DNA of 64,000 nucleotides from Euclidia mi (Eukaryota > Arthropoda > Insecta > Lepidoptera > Erebidae), in NCBI GenBank assembly GCA_944739405.2, contig OX123187.2:76926450-76990449 (forward strand). The letters run 5' to 3'. The notes below the pieces were generated by a model. It searched no databases. It worked only from the letters and a program-made list of their open reading frames with translations, and had not been told where the DNA came from. Shown here piece after piece: positions 11,746 to 22,501 of the stretch. The translations under genes were made by a program, and so were the position numbers. How positions within the stretch are numbered: the first letter of the stretch is position 1; each line of letters starts with the position of its first letter.

Positions 11746-12669
11746 TTATATATACAAATTTGTAAGAGGATGATGTACAATTGAACATATTTAATTAGCT
11801 TGCCCTGCCATATCATACTGACGCTTATCTTGGTGGTGTTCTTTCTATTTGGTTTCACTATCAATAATATATCGTATGGCGTAGATACCTTTTTAAATTG
11901 CCCAAAGTTTACACGGGAAAGGTAAACCTAGCAGTCGACCTACTGAACCGTTTTTAACGCTCCAGTTATATAATTTATTTATGAGATAAAATATATTTAT
12001 GATCTTATCGAAGACTGGCTAAGTTCCTATAGTGCACTAAAATTGTTTATCTCGTAGTAAATCTATATAATTTTTCGTTATTCAAACTATAAACTCCGGT
12101 TTGGGTATCATATACAGCGTGTAAAAAGACCCTTAACGAAAACTAAACGCCATATTGTATCAATTATTACGATCATTTTTACTTCGGCACCATACCTGGT
12201 AAATTACTGGTTCATGAGATATTGAGGCTCAAAGTTACCATAGAATTTTTCTAATTGGGTAAAAAGTCGATCATTTTACTACGCCAATTTGTTCTTTAGA
12301 TGTCCATCCCATGGATAAGTGGGCATTTAAAAAATTCGGCTTGAAAACTGTATCTACTTAAAAAAAAACATTTTCCAGATATTATTTTTGCTTGTATAAC
12401 TTGGCATGATGACCAGAACGAGTAGACGTCGGCTTGGTGATAGGTCTTGCGACACTGGTCCGACACCTGGTCATACACTACACCATTCTCTACGTCTTCG
12501 TCTACACCATTGATTATGGCTAATTTTCCTTTGGATTGTAGAGGTTAGACGGTAAAAGAAAATATCGTTGGTTAACCTGTATGTTTTAGACTTCCAGAGA
12601 TTTCTTGAAAGACATGATGAGATGTCTGCAAATTTGTAGTTGACCAGCTCGGTGGACTATCATGGTCTA
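11746..12669. other. AT-rich sequence, no gene seen
   Basis: A 60-codon minus frame at 12296-12478 shows no motif. Nothing else recognised. Confidence 0.45.
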
Positions 12670-12870
12670 AACCTTTTTATTTATTTATTTATTTTTATTT
12701 ATTTATTTATATTTACAACTGCTCACTGCACTTACAGTTGCCCAACGCGTGCAGTGAGCCATTAGAATACAATTTTCTACAGTAAAATCTAAAGTAGGTA
12801 CATACAGTGTCTTGTTAACATGCTATTCTAAATGTAATTAGGTACATGACAAAAAGAATGCAGCCATTTT
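12670..12870 (-). repeat. Possible LINE 3' tail with (AAAT)n
   Basis: A (TTTA)n run at 12677-12711 borders a non-coding segment containing an inverted pair: ctgctcactgcac near 12718 and gtgcagtgagcc near 12751. On the minus strand this would be a 3' UTR followed by an (AAAT)n tail, as in several insect LINEs. Class inferred only. Confidence 0.35.
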
Positions 12871-13384
12871 CAAAAATGTGGTTTAGTTCGTAAAAAATAT
12901 GTCCAAATCAGAATACTGAGCAATAAAAGAATTGAGCAGTGAAATTGCATGGCATGTGGGTGCGTATTGCGCCGTACATGTTCGCACTTGTGGTGCGGCA
13001 AGCAAGCGGCGCGAGCGTAGCCGAGTGTACTGGTTCGGCACTGATAATGAACAGTGTGAGAGTGTTACCGAATCGCCAATTTTATGATTTAATAACATAT
13101 AGTAATGCAACATAAGGGCACACTTGCGTCGTAATGCCAGCGTGTCAAGACCTACCATGCCAGACACAAACAAAGACGGGTATATACGGGTATAAACAAG
13201 GCTGATGATTATGTAGATCAATCATTGTGTGTCTTACAGAATGATAATTGCACGAAGATTGAGAAATCTGGGCAAATTTTGAGTACTACAAAACCACTAG
13301 CAGTTACGAGTTTGGATCGAACCTAAATCCTCGTCATTACGTATCCAATGATTTAGTCGTCTATACTATCATCTTAATATTTAA
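12871..13384. other. No gene supported
   Basis: A 112-codon minus frame (12883-13221) spans most of this stretch but has no recognisable domain or codon signal. I treat it as chance. Confidence 0.4.
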
Positions 13385-13580
13385 AATCCTTGCGTTACTG
13401 ACTGACTGACAGACACGCTACAGCTGAAACTATTGGGCGCAGGAAGCTGAAATTTGACATGAATGTTCCTTGGGCACCGTAGGGGTGCACTAAGAAGGGA
13501 TTTCCCGAAATACCCACGGGATCGGGCAAAACGGGAAATTTGAAAATATGTGCGTGCGAAGCCGCTGGCGTCGACTAGTT
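13385..13580 (+). mobile_element. Helitron-like fragment, family HEL-2, with CTAG end
   Basis: Plus-strand copy of the sequence at 11563-11745: tgactgactgacagacac, caggaagctgaaatttgac, aggggtgcactaagaaggga, tttcccgaaatacccacggg. It ends gcgaagccgctggcgtcgactag, the GC-rich and CTAG terminus typical of Helitron 3' ends. No coding capacity. Confidence 0.55.
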
Positions 13581-14089
13581 TATAACATAAAATGAAAAGC
13601 ATCAAGGTATTGAACGTTTCATAGCAGAATAAATATGAATATTTGTAACTCAAAAAATCAAGTAAAATTGAACAAAAATTTCTTCATATTTTGTTGCATA
13701 AAATATTAAAATAACAATGAAATAAACGGACTGTGATTAAAAACAAACAACTTTTATACAATTAAAGTATAAAGTATGAAACACTAGAGCATATTAATAT
13801 TAAAACCACTTCTGTGTCACATAAACAGTGAAGGCCTTTTGTTTTTTTTTCTGTGTGTGGCTTATAACATTCAGTTAAAATGTGATAACAATAAAACAAA
13901 AATAACTCGTGACAAAAGCCGGTAATATTGGTTTCAATTTGGTTTACTCGTAAATATCACAATACTAAATAATAATTTATACATTTCAATTCAATAATTT
14001 TACAACTGTATACTTATTTACATTTAAACTCTTATTAACAACTAAAATTATACGTATAATCCTACAACTATATAAAAAAAAACTAATAC
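13581..14089. other. AT-rich sequence, no gene seen
   Basis: Very A+T-rich, with homopolymer runs. Nothing recognised. Confidence 0.5.
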
Positions 14090-14094
14090 ATAAA

Positions 14095-14460
14095 AAGGCA
14101 AAGCGTTTAGGCGTCGTAGTATTCCTCCGCATCACTGTCATTGGGTAACGTGCCAAGAAGGCTGGCGGCATTGCTACGCTGAATGGCTATGCTGATCTTT
14201 AAGCAAAGATAGACCAAGATAAACCAGCCCTCTGGTCATGTAAGACGTCGATCAAGCGTTTGGAGATGTCTCGGTACAAAATACGATTAAGGCGCTGTCC
14301 TAAGCGACTGTTTTGGTAAATGAGGGGGTGAAGCAGGGGAGGTGAAGGGCGCGTAGCTCCGTCTTGTGCGGGGCGCCCTTCTTCATTCTCGTTGCGTGCG
14401 GCCGTATTCTGGCAACATCCGTATTCCAATATTTCAAAATCGCAAGCAAAACGTTTTAGC
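14095..14460 (-). other. Possible protein-coding exon(s), function unknown
   Basis: Composition is clearly richer in G+C than both flanks, and the minus strand stays open for long stretches. A 109-codon frame (14199-14528) contains a polar, Pro-rich segment and then a basic helix-like run with a KR dibasic pair (ILYRDISKRLIDVLHD). A different minus frame just downstream reads AIQRSNAASLLGTLPNDSDA, EEYYDA and stop (about 14119-14196). It sits after a splice-acceptor-like pyrimidine tract plus ag, with the boundary near 14197. I do not recognise either peptide. They could be neighbouring exons of a host gene, a retrocopy, or chance. Only the composition shift and open frames are seen directly. 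Confidence 0.28.
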
Positions 14461-14869
14461 ATATTGAATTGAGATACTGATATAAAATTTAAATTACATA
14501 AATCAATCTGTTTGTACAATATAGGCATAGCGCAATTTTTGTTCTCAGTGGAGCCATGAGCAAAACTGGTTTACATTAGACGTTATAGGTATAGTTGACG
14601 AAAGTATGTAAATACATATGTGCCGTAGGATGATAAAAATAATTAAGTCTGTTCCATGATTGGAGAGGCCCTTATTATTTTTGTTTTGTTTTTGTATAAA
14701 AATGGTGAAGCGGTTCATAGAATACCTACATCATCTAATTCCATTCCTGCCAATTTTCAAATCTGTTTTGCAATAAATTGGCTGTGACATACACAGGACA
14801 GACAGACAGACATGGGGAATCTATAAGGGTTCCGTTTTTACAATTTTTGGCTAAGGTAAACTTTTTTTT

Positions 14870-15480
14870 TTTTTGGGTCGGTTTGGAAAATCTTCATGGA
14901 GTTCCTCCGCCCCGGGGGAAGGAAGAAGGGGACTGTCAGACTCTTACTGACTAAAAACCAACCCGTGTTCCTCATGTACCCGTGTGTCGGTGGGTAGGGA
15001 TTCGCATAAGCATTCGTCGCTACCCCCCGACGGGTATTGGCCCGCCAGATGGTCAGGCGGACGCCGAACAAAACCCCCTTTGCGGCGGATTAAGGTGTTG
15101 GGCTCCGCCGCCAAAACACTCAGCGGCCGCAGAGGATAGGGAGGACGGCAACGCAACACCGCATCTTCTCTTCCTCTGCGGCCCCACCGCGTCGCATCGA
15201 ATGGTGCGCACCCATTTGGTCGCGGAAGATAGGGCGCGAGGCAACGCAACACCGACACGCCTCTCCTCCCGCGACCGCACCCGACTGGGAGGGACAGACA
15301 GAACTGTCCCCCGCACCCGCACCCTTGGACGCATCCTGCGCAGGCCCACTGCCAAGCCCACGCGGAGCGTCCACTCCAGGGATCCCTCTTAGCTTCACCG
15401 CGGGGTTCCAAGCCACGGTTACTGAGCCCCCCCACCACGACAAGCCGGAGATCCCGCGGGGGGGTGGCTACGGTACCCTA
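14870..15480. other. GC-rich island, open on both strands, probably transposon-derived
   Basis: About 600 bp of strongly G+C-rich DNA in an AT-rich setting. Long frames are open on both strands (minus 14944-15438 and 15120-15443; plus 14982-15392), as expected from composition alone. It holds a diverged internal duplication: ggcaacgcaacaccg with its flanks near 15138-15152 and again near 15240-15254. An opening resembling LINE 5' leaders (ctaaaaaccaacccgtgttc at 14952) makes a transposon 5' end plausible. No protein domain recognised. Confidence 0.45.
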
Positions 15481-16303
15481 AAAACCACAATACTGCCCTA
15501 CTAAGCGCAAAAGCCGTATCTCAAGTAAAGCGAGTTACGAGATAATTCTAGTTTAGTGAAAGTTGATTAATTTTATTTCTTTATGTATGTTTTATTGTTA
15601 TTATAGGTATAATTATTATGGTAAAGGTTTCGAAATACGTCGCCGTTTTTAGGGGTTGTGAGTGATTAAGGGGGGAAGAGGCGAGGTCTCAGAACCCACC
15701 CTCACCATTTTTACTTGCCGGAAATACTTGGTTTCCTCTGTAAGAAAATATCTCTAAACATCGGCGTGTATGGCACTGCCAACTTCCATATTCTTCACAC
15801 TAGTTTAATAAACTAAGGTTGACGGAGCCCTGCTTCCCAGAGCTCCTATTTTCGGATTAAGGGTCAAAAGAGAACCTATAATAACCTATTTATTTACTTA
15901 TTACAGTCGCACCTAACCCAAGGCACTCGAAAGCAATGACGCACAAAATTGACATTAGCTGTCAATATGATCATTCCAAGATGGCAGTTTTGCGTTTCGT
16001 TTCACGTTTTTCACATAAAACCTAAACTAAACCTGTACTAAAGTATAAAAACTATGTTCCGTTTTGCATAATTGCCGAAGTATTTATGAAATTTTGGAAA
16101 TTGTTTAAAAATATTTAGACGCAACTCCGGCAGCCAAAATTACTTTTAGGGGATTAAAACGAACTACCTTAAGCCCCCTACACTACCAATACCCTCAAAT
16201 TCAGGCGACTCGTTTCGAAACCCAACCCATTATTATTTTTCAAAATAGATGAAACATCAAAAATATATGTGGATATACCTTATTCATGAGATACTGCTTA
16301 TCA
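15481..16303. other. No gene seen
   Basis: Mixed AT-rich sequence. Nothing recognised. Confidence 0.45.
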
Positions 16304-16903
16304 CTAGGGAGTTGAGTCAAATTTGTTAAAAAATTGTTTGGCATTTCTTGGCTGGCTCTTGAACAAATCGTGTTAGGAATTACTGCAGTCAATAGATATT
16401 TTTGCTTATCACTAGGGAGTTGAGTCAAAAAAAAAGGCAGCGATAGCCGAGTGGATATACCAACAGACTGCCATGCAGAGGGTATCGGGTTCGAATCCAC
16501 GGCGTGCACCAATGACTTTTCGGAGTTATGTGCGTATTGAATTGTTAATTATCGCTTGTCCCGTGCCTCGGAGAGCACGTTAAGCCGTCGGTCCCGGTTG
16601 TCATGAAGATCTTTGACAGTCGTTACAGGGCGTCAGTACCTTCTAAATAAACTGACACTAGTCTAAACCATGGAATATCGCTATCCCTTCGGGTTGCGGA
16701 GGTCAGACAGGCAGTCGCTCTGTGGAAAAGCTAATATTCAGCCAAATCCGGTTAGACTAGGAAGCGGACCCTAGATTGAAACTGGGATAACGCTAAGAGA
16801 AAAGAAGACTAGGGAGTTGAGTCAAATTTGTTAAAAAATTGTTTGGCATTTCTTGGCTAGCTCTTCAACAAATCGTGTTAGGAATTACTGCAGTCAAATG
16901 TTT
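16304..16903. repeat. About 100-bp tandem duplication, second unit split by a SINE
   Basis: The unit starting tgcttatcactagggagttg at 16304 restarts at 16404. The second unit is interrupted by SINE A and resumes at 16827 with tttgttaaaaaattgtttgg, continuing to about 16903. The two units differ at only a few positions (for example ggctggctcttgaac versus ggctagctcttcaac). Confidence 0.85.
16430..16807 (+). mobile_element. SINE family A, full-length with 19-bp target duplication
   Basis: This is the reference copy of family A. The tRNA-like head has A-box-like tagccgagtgg near 16445 and B-box-like gggttcgaatccac near 16487. The body includes gtgcctcggagagcacgtta and agccgtcggtcccgg, and ends near gataacgctaagagaaaag. 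The duplication actagggagttgagtcaaa lies at 16411-16429 and 16808-16826. Partial or complete copies are at 5133, 6878, 19300, 28930, 29402, 41368 and 42246/47616. Family A is the most abundant repeat in the window. Confidence 0.9.
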
Positions 16904-18298
16904 ATAAGACGTTGCAGAACTGTTATCTTTAACTTCACTGTAATTGCAATAAAGATAATTAGTTAGGTACCTTATTATTAAAAAATACTATAACTTGTGT
17001 TATAGCAAACAGAGAAGTCACCTTCTTGCTTATAAATTATTGATTTTAGAAATTAAAAATATATAAGATGTACTGAGACATACCTAATAGTTTATGAATA
17101 ATCAGAGTTTTACCCGGTGTATCTAAATAGGTTTATGTTCACAAAAAATAATACAACATTCGTTACCGCTTGTGTGCGGACTGCGGAGCGCCATATTAGC
17201 GCTGCACGCTGTTTATTGTTCGCCATGGCGGCATCTTAGCGCTCCAGGCGCTCTGACAAGCTAATGAATTTGCAATATAGGTACATAAAATGATTCGATT
17301 TTATGTTATTACTCTTTCAAATATTGAAAACTATGGCAGCTATGTATTGTGAGAATAATTTATATAATTACATTATGCATAATCGATAATCTATAACATA
17401 GTAACATAGTCAGTCATAAAAGACTCTTATGAAAATAATTTATGTTACATATTTCATAATCACTTGGCCATGGATGAATTTCTATTTTATTACGACGCTT
17501 GTACAAATCCTTCGTAGAACTTTATTTCTCTAATTGTCCATATTTTATTCTTCTAATTATATATTTATAAGCACAGAAACAATAACACATTAAACGCAAC
17601 AAGAATATAAACTTAGGTCCTAATTATATGTGCCCATAGTCACATGAAAAGCCTATTTGATTCAAAGTATTCAATCTATAACATAAAACAAGAAATTACG
17701 AACTCAAATCGGCGTATTACAATAACAAACAGGTTTACGTAAAATATTGTGCAGCGGAGACGCCAGCGACATATCTATCTCTCACAGGGCTCATAGCCGA
17801 ATGATGAGGTCTGGGCGGAGCATAAACTAGCAACTGACACTCAGTACATCGCTTATGCTAATAAGGGTCAAATTGCCGAAGCGTTTAATATTGATGGAAT
17901 CTACCGAGCGTCAAAATCATAGACGTTTGGCAGATTTCATTTAATTTTACAAAATATACACGTGTAATATGAAAATAAATAGGATAATTCTTTAGTTCAT
18001 TAGGTTTCTTACAATATTATTAAATAAAATATGACAGCTTACGATCAAAATATTGCAAACAGTGAGATGAAAGATTATTTTTTGCCTCGTTTTTGTGATT
18101 TTTTTACCGTGATTCTATTTTACATACATGAAAAATTCTTTCAAACGTCTTTTGTTCAGACTTTTGACTTTAAGCTTAATTTTTTGCTAGCTTGTAATAT
18201 GTACCGTTACGGCTAGTTGCGCGACGAAAAATTAGGTGTTTCACGGCTTCTGAGGTATAACTGCGCCTTAATAATTATAATGAATACGATATTTATAC
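16904..18298. other. AT-rich sequence, no gene seen
   Basis: No supported gene. A short GC-richer patch at about 17165-17275 contains two inverted cgctcc/ggagcg-type words and cgccatggcggcatctt. A 61-codon plus frame at 18031-18216 has no motif. Confidence 0.45.
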
Positions 18299-18492
18299 AT
18301 AGCTAAGCTTGCGGTTACAGCAACGTTATTTAGGCCACCGCACCCCTGGCTCATAGCGTGATGTTAGGACTATAGCCTTCATAGATAAATGGGCTATTCA
18401 GCACCAAACCATATTCTGGTTAAACCAGCAGTTCCCAAGATTAGTGCGGTTAACTAACCATACAAAAAAACTCTTCAGCGTTCTAATATAAG
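18299..18492 (-). mobile_element. Helitron-like fragment, family HEL-1
   Basis: Degenerate minus-strand copy. Shared words with 59513-59735 are ggctcatagcgtgatgtt and ataaatgggctat, then 'cagttcccaagattag' (versus cagt...cctgagattag) and aaaactcttcag. No coding capacity. Confidence 0.5.
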
Positions 18493-19299
18493 TGGAGATA
18501 TCGATCATCCGCATACAGACAATGCAATCTTCTTATCCAGCAACATCCGATCTTCGCTCAACTTTATTGATACATCAGTTACAACACGCAATTCGTTTCC
18601 CTCACAATTTCACCTCTCATTTACTACTTTCTTATGTAAGCAATTACATTTATAGGCATGTCTCTAGTGTGTTATTATGGAAGTAGGCGGCCACGATCCG
18701 ATGGAAGATTTTCCTTCCTTGTATTCGTGGTTTGTTTCGTTGAATCCACATAATTGAGAATAGTGTTAATACGGTGGCTAAAAATAGAGACAATTTTATT
18801 TCCTTCGTGGAACAAAATGAAGGGATCGTTTAGGTAATAGTGCCAATTTGCGGGTTCCTCATATAGCTACAAGTAAGCACGTGTAGGTTTTGGTTATCGC
18901 GACAGAAGGTATAGTGCACGTGCTATTTTGCTGTTTAAGCTCTATGCAGAAAAGTTTGTTAAAAATTCAGTCTTCTGAGTTGCTACACAGTATAACTTTG
19001 AGTCAATAGTCGGATTTGTCCTACTATGCCCCGCCTGGCCATACCAACCGTGTAGGGTATAACGTCTGTCAGCTTTACGGCTCTTCGCAAAGTTATTATT
19101 TGCATCGTGTATTTTTCTCAATATTTTTTTACGATATCAACGGAATGAATTGGGGTGATGATATTTTGTATTCTTAAGGTATTGCGTTTCTGAATGACCC
19201 AATAAACATACATCCATACAGACAGACCATTTTGCGAACACTCCTCATTCCGACTTACTTCTTAGCGCCTGCTAGCGACTATGACGTCTCTAAGATCAC
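18493..19299. other. No gene seen
   Basis: A 64-codon frame at 18492-18686 has no motif. The segment at 19020-19200 loosely resembles repeat family E (ccgcctggccataccaacc, gggtgatgatattttgta), as a possible old copy. Confidence 0.4.
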
Positions 19300-19440
19300 C
19301 TTTCCAGTTTTTATAGACGTCTAAGCGTACTCTCTAAAACACGGAATAAGCGATGATACGTAGATTACTTTAGAAAGTCAGTGGTGCGCGCCGTAATTTG
19401 ATCTCGATATTTTCTGCATGGCAGACTGTTGTATCATCAA
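19300..19440 (-). mobile_element. SINE family A, degenerate head end
   Basis: Minus-strand words gtcagtggtgcgcgccgt, tctgcatggcagactgttg and the preceding aagcg...ctctaaaacacgga correspond to the head and adjacent body of SINE A (compare 7110-7250). Confidence 0.6.
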
Positions 19441-19860
19441 CTAAAGGATGCCCGCAGCTACGCCCACTTATTTCTTTTTTAATTTAACCTCCCTCTCCAA
19501 CTCCGTTTGTATTTCGAGAAATCTTTAGTGCATCCGTACGGACCCCAAGGAATATTTATTTATATTTATAGACTCACGCCTGTATCCCCGAAGGTGTAGG
19601 CAGAGGTATAAATTACACCCACATTATGCCATGAACTTTTAGGTCCCACCTTATAGGGGGCGAGCCTATTGCCGTTACCGGGCACATCACCAGACTCCAT
19701 GCTGCAACAGAGAATTCGGAAAAAACCCAGTAACACTTTTGCCCGACCCAGTAATTGAACCCGCGACCTCCAATCAGCAGTCACATACACTATCGACTGG
19801 ACTACGGAGGCAGTCAAATTAACAAACCAAATTTCAGTTTCCTGCGCTGAAATGTAATAT
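19441..19860 (-). mobile_element. Helitron-like HEL-2 copy split by SINE C
   Basis: Left part 19441-19561 (ctaaaggatgcccgcagc through accccaaggaat) and right part 19817-19860 (caaatttcagtttcctgcgc) align with 11563-11745 as one sequence. The gap is filled exactly by SINE C. The order of events is therefore HEL-2 first and SINE C later. Confidence 0.6.
19562..19816 (-). mobile_element. SINE family C inserted in HEL-2
   Basis: Complete minus-strand copy of the family at 10651-10903. The conserved tail is at the left (actcacgcctgtatccccga) and the tRNA-like head at the right (gaacccgcgacctcc near 19757). Flanking duplications were not resolved by eye. Confidence 0.8.
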
Positions 19861-21339
19861 ATTATACGGAAGATACGTTCACCAAAATGTATTAGTTACT
19901 TTAAATGTAGATACTTAACCAGGTGATTCGAGATCTATTGCGTCCATTACAATTGCGTCCGCTCGGTCGCTTACGCTTACCGGCTGCCTTTGATTTTATG
20001 AGCGGAGTAATCTTTTGTTGGAACTGTACCAAAGTTGGAACGATAACGGTAACCGTCAGGTACATATGAAACTTACGATGTGTTTTGCTCGTGATGTTTT
20101 GTGTCTGTTTCAAAGTGTTGGCATAGCTATTTGGGTACAGTGGTTGTTTCGTATCAAGTGATGTGCTTAATACCCTTGGGATCGAAGGTTATTTATCATT
20201 TAAATGTTTATCGTAATCAGAATATATAATAAATCCCTAGTGTTGACTGATTTACTATCGTATAGTCTAAGCTACAGAAGCTCGTAGCATGATATTATCC
20301 ATTTTTAGGCTTCCGTAGCAAAAAACGGAACCTTTTTGTATTCGCCATGTTTGTCTGTCTGTCATAGCCACTTCATGTCCAAAGTGAGTTGAGTCATAAT
20401 CAGATTTGACAGAGTATTACCTTGTTCACAGTGTGTCTGCAATCTGACCGCTGCTGCAACCTGGTTTTCGATATTTCATGGATTAGAACGCGCTTATTAG
20501 TATATTCAGAGGCACTCGATATTTTAAGGCCTCTCAAAGATCTTCATAACAGCCGTTAGTAGTCTAACATTCATTAAGTGTCTGCTTACAATGAACTAAA
20601 AAAAAGGTTTTCTGTGGGCAATTATGTCCTTATTGTTGATGTAAACGAAATTCTGATATAACAAAATTGTCTCGCAACAACAGCAAGTGCTGAGTGAGCA
20701 TATAATTTATTCATTGCCAATTTAGCTACAAGCCTCAAACTAGGACAATATTTTCAGGAATTTTTTTTGTAATGTTTCAAAGGAAAGTTAACAGATTGAC
20801 CACAGTGTTTCTACTTATTCAGTGCTTTTTTATTGTGTAAAAACAGCTTGCATGATTGTCAAGGGGACTGCGATGGATGGTTTTATACAGTCACTGATAC
20901 CATCTGATTTTTTGTATCGATTCGTGTGCTAATTACCTTTAATTTGAACTCACACCTTTTTTCAGGTGCATATTTTTCTTCTAGAAACCGTATACTGACA
21001 TAGACAATCCATACAAAGGCAACATATTTTGTACAAAGTAACAAACATAAATCGGGTAATAAATTAACCACGCCTGATATAGCGATTTGGTTACGTACAT
21101 AATTATTATGTCTTCTATCATCAAACTAAACCCAGTTAAACCATCCAGGAAAGCATCTGCCCTTTACACGGCCTATATTCAATTACAAAACAGAACAACC
21201 CACGCAGTGCAATTACTTGCCACATCTCAATCAATTAGCAAATCCAACATGACAATCGCATCGAAGACCCGCAACCGCAGTGCGTTGTCTCCACAAACCG
21301 CACGATGTTTGACGACTTGTTTTTAAATAAATGAGGGCT
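19861..21339. other. AT-rich sequence, no gene seen
   Basis: No gene. A short fragment at 20308-20385 (cttccgtagcaaaaaacgg, tgtctgtctgtc) is an interspersed-repeat scrap similar in style to 14790-14850 and 59832-59905. Minus frames at 19901-20113 and 20883-21071 carry no motif. Confidence 0.45.
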
Positions 21340-22366
21340 GTTAACTAATAATTTTAGATTTGTTGGTAACCTATTAAACAATCCTACTGCTTGATATCCG
21401 GCGCAATGCTTATCTATTTGTATATTTGGTGATATCTTGTGTTTAAACTCCTTCCGTCTTGTACTTTCTCGTATCTTACGTTCCTCTTGTGATTCATATT
21501 GATGAATGTGCTAAGCAAAGTGCGTTAGTATAACTAAAATATATTATATAAACTAGGTAAGGTTAATATTTGCAATTCTTTAAAATGGTCTCTGCACGAA
21601 TCTCTTTGTGAGATTCTTACAACAGTCCTGATAGCACGTTTCTGTAAGACAAACGCCTTCTGACAGTTATAATTGTAGCTGTTACCGCAAAGCATGATAC
21701 TCTATCTTAATCTAGATTCCACCAGTGCATAATATATAGCCTTTATTTGCTTAAGACCCAAAATATCTCTCAGGCTCCTGAGTGCATAGCATGCTAATGA
21801 AATGGAAGAGTCAATTGCGGCTAGCTCTTGTTTCCAATTTAAACTAACGTCTTTGATAATCCCTTAGAACTTCGCTGTGTCAACTAATTCAATCTTGCCC
21901 CCTTTGATATGTACATCTTAATCATCAGTAATGCGAGTTGCAGCCTTGAATAAAATTATGTTAGTCTTACTAGTGTTTAGTAAAAGGCTATTGCCTGAAA
22001 ACCAGTCACAGAGATTTTTGAGGCACTTATTTATAGTTTTGCTCAATTCTTCTAAGTCATTTGTCCCAATTTTTATATTTGTACCATCTGCAAAGATAAC
22101 GAGTTTTACATCGGGCTGAAAGTTATGCATAAAGTCTAACAGGTCATTTGTAAATATAATAAAATGTATTGGTACTAAAATTAAGCCTTGTGGAACACCA
22201 CGTTGAATATTATTAATCCTAGACGTGTGAACAACTTCGTGATTAGTTTCATCGATGCTTTTTATTTCAACAAACATTCGTCTGTTTTTAGGTAGGACTT
22301 TATAAGTAGTAAAGCTTTGCCTCTGACACCATAATATTCAAGTTTTGTAAGTAATAAATCATAATA
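21340..22366 (-). pseudogene. LINE-b reverse transcriptase, C-terminal half
   Basis: The minus strand encodes the palm and thumb of a jockey/CR1-like LINE reverse transcriptase. It has a GVPQG-type block, then FTNDLLDF, then the catalytic site as FADG in place of the usual FADD. The thumb and C-terminal tail follow, including SLNWKQELAAIDSSISLACY and LRSLRDILGLKQIKAIYYAL. Breaks include a stop before the thumb (about 21917), a stop within VESRLR*, and frameshifts near the 3' end. The 5' half of the same element is at 27333-28060; LINE-a lies between them. Confidence 0.8.
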
Positions 22367-22501
22367 AAAAAGTCTCCTCCGGGCAGCCGAACGGTGTGCG
22401 TGTGCGCTAGTATAATTAATTGCTCCGAGTCAGTGTCATTAACGCGTACTCGTAGGTACCTACCGCCACTATTGGTATCGCGTAGCGAAAAGTGTGAAAA
22501 T

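Noticed and set aside
12883..13221. 112-codon minus frame as a host exon
   Set aside because: No domain or splice context, and the composition matches the flanks.
14944..15443. Long overlapping frames (up to 164 codons) on both strands
   Set aside because: High G+C removes stop codons on both strands. No domain, knuckle or codon bias supports any of them.
16430..16510. Genuine tRNA genes at the many A-box/B-box pairs (for example 7180-7250, 8690-8760, 10651-10715, 30715-30781)
   Set aside because: Each is the head of a longer repeated unit with target duplications or multiple copies. None closes a proper acceptor stem; they are SINE heads.
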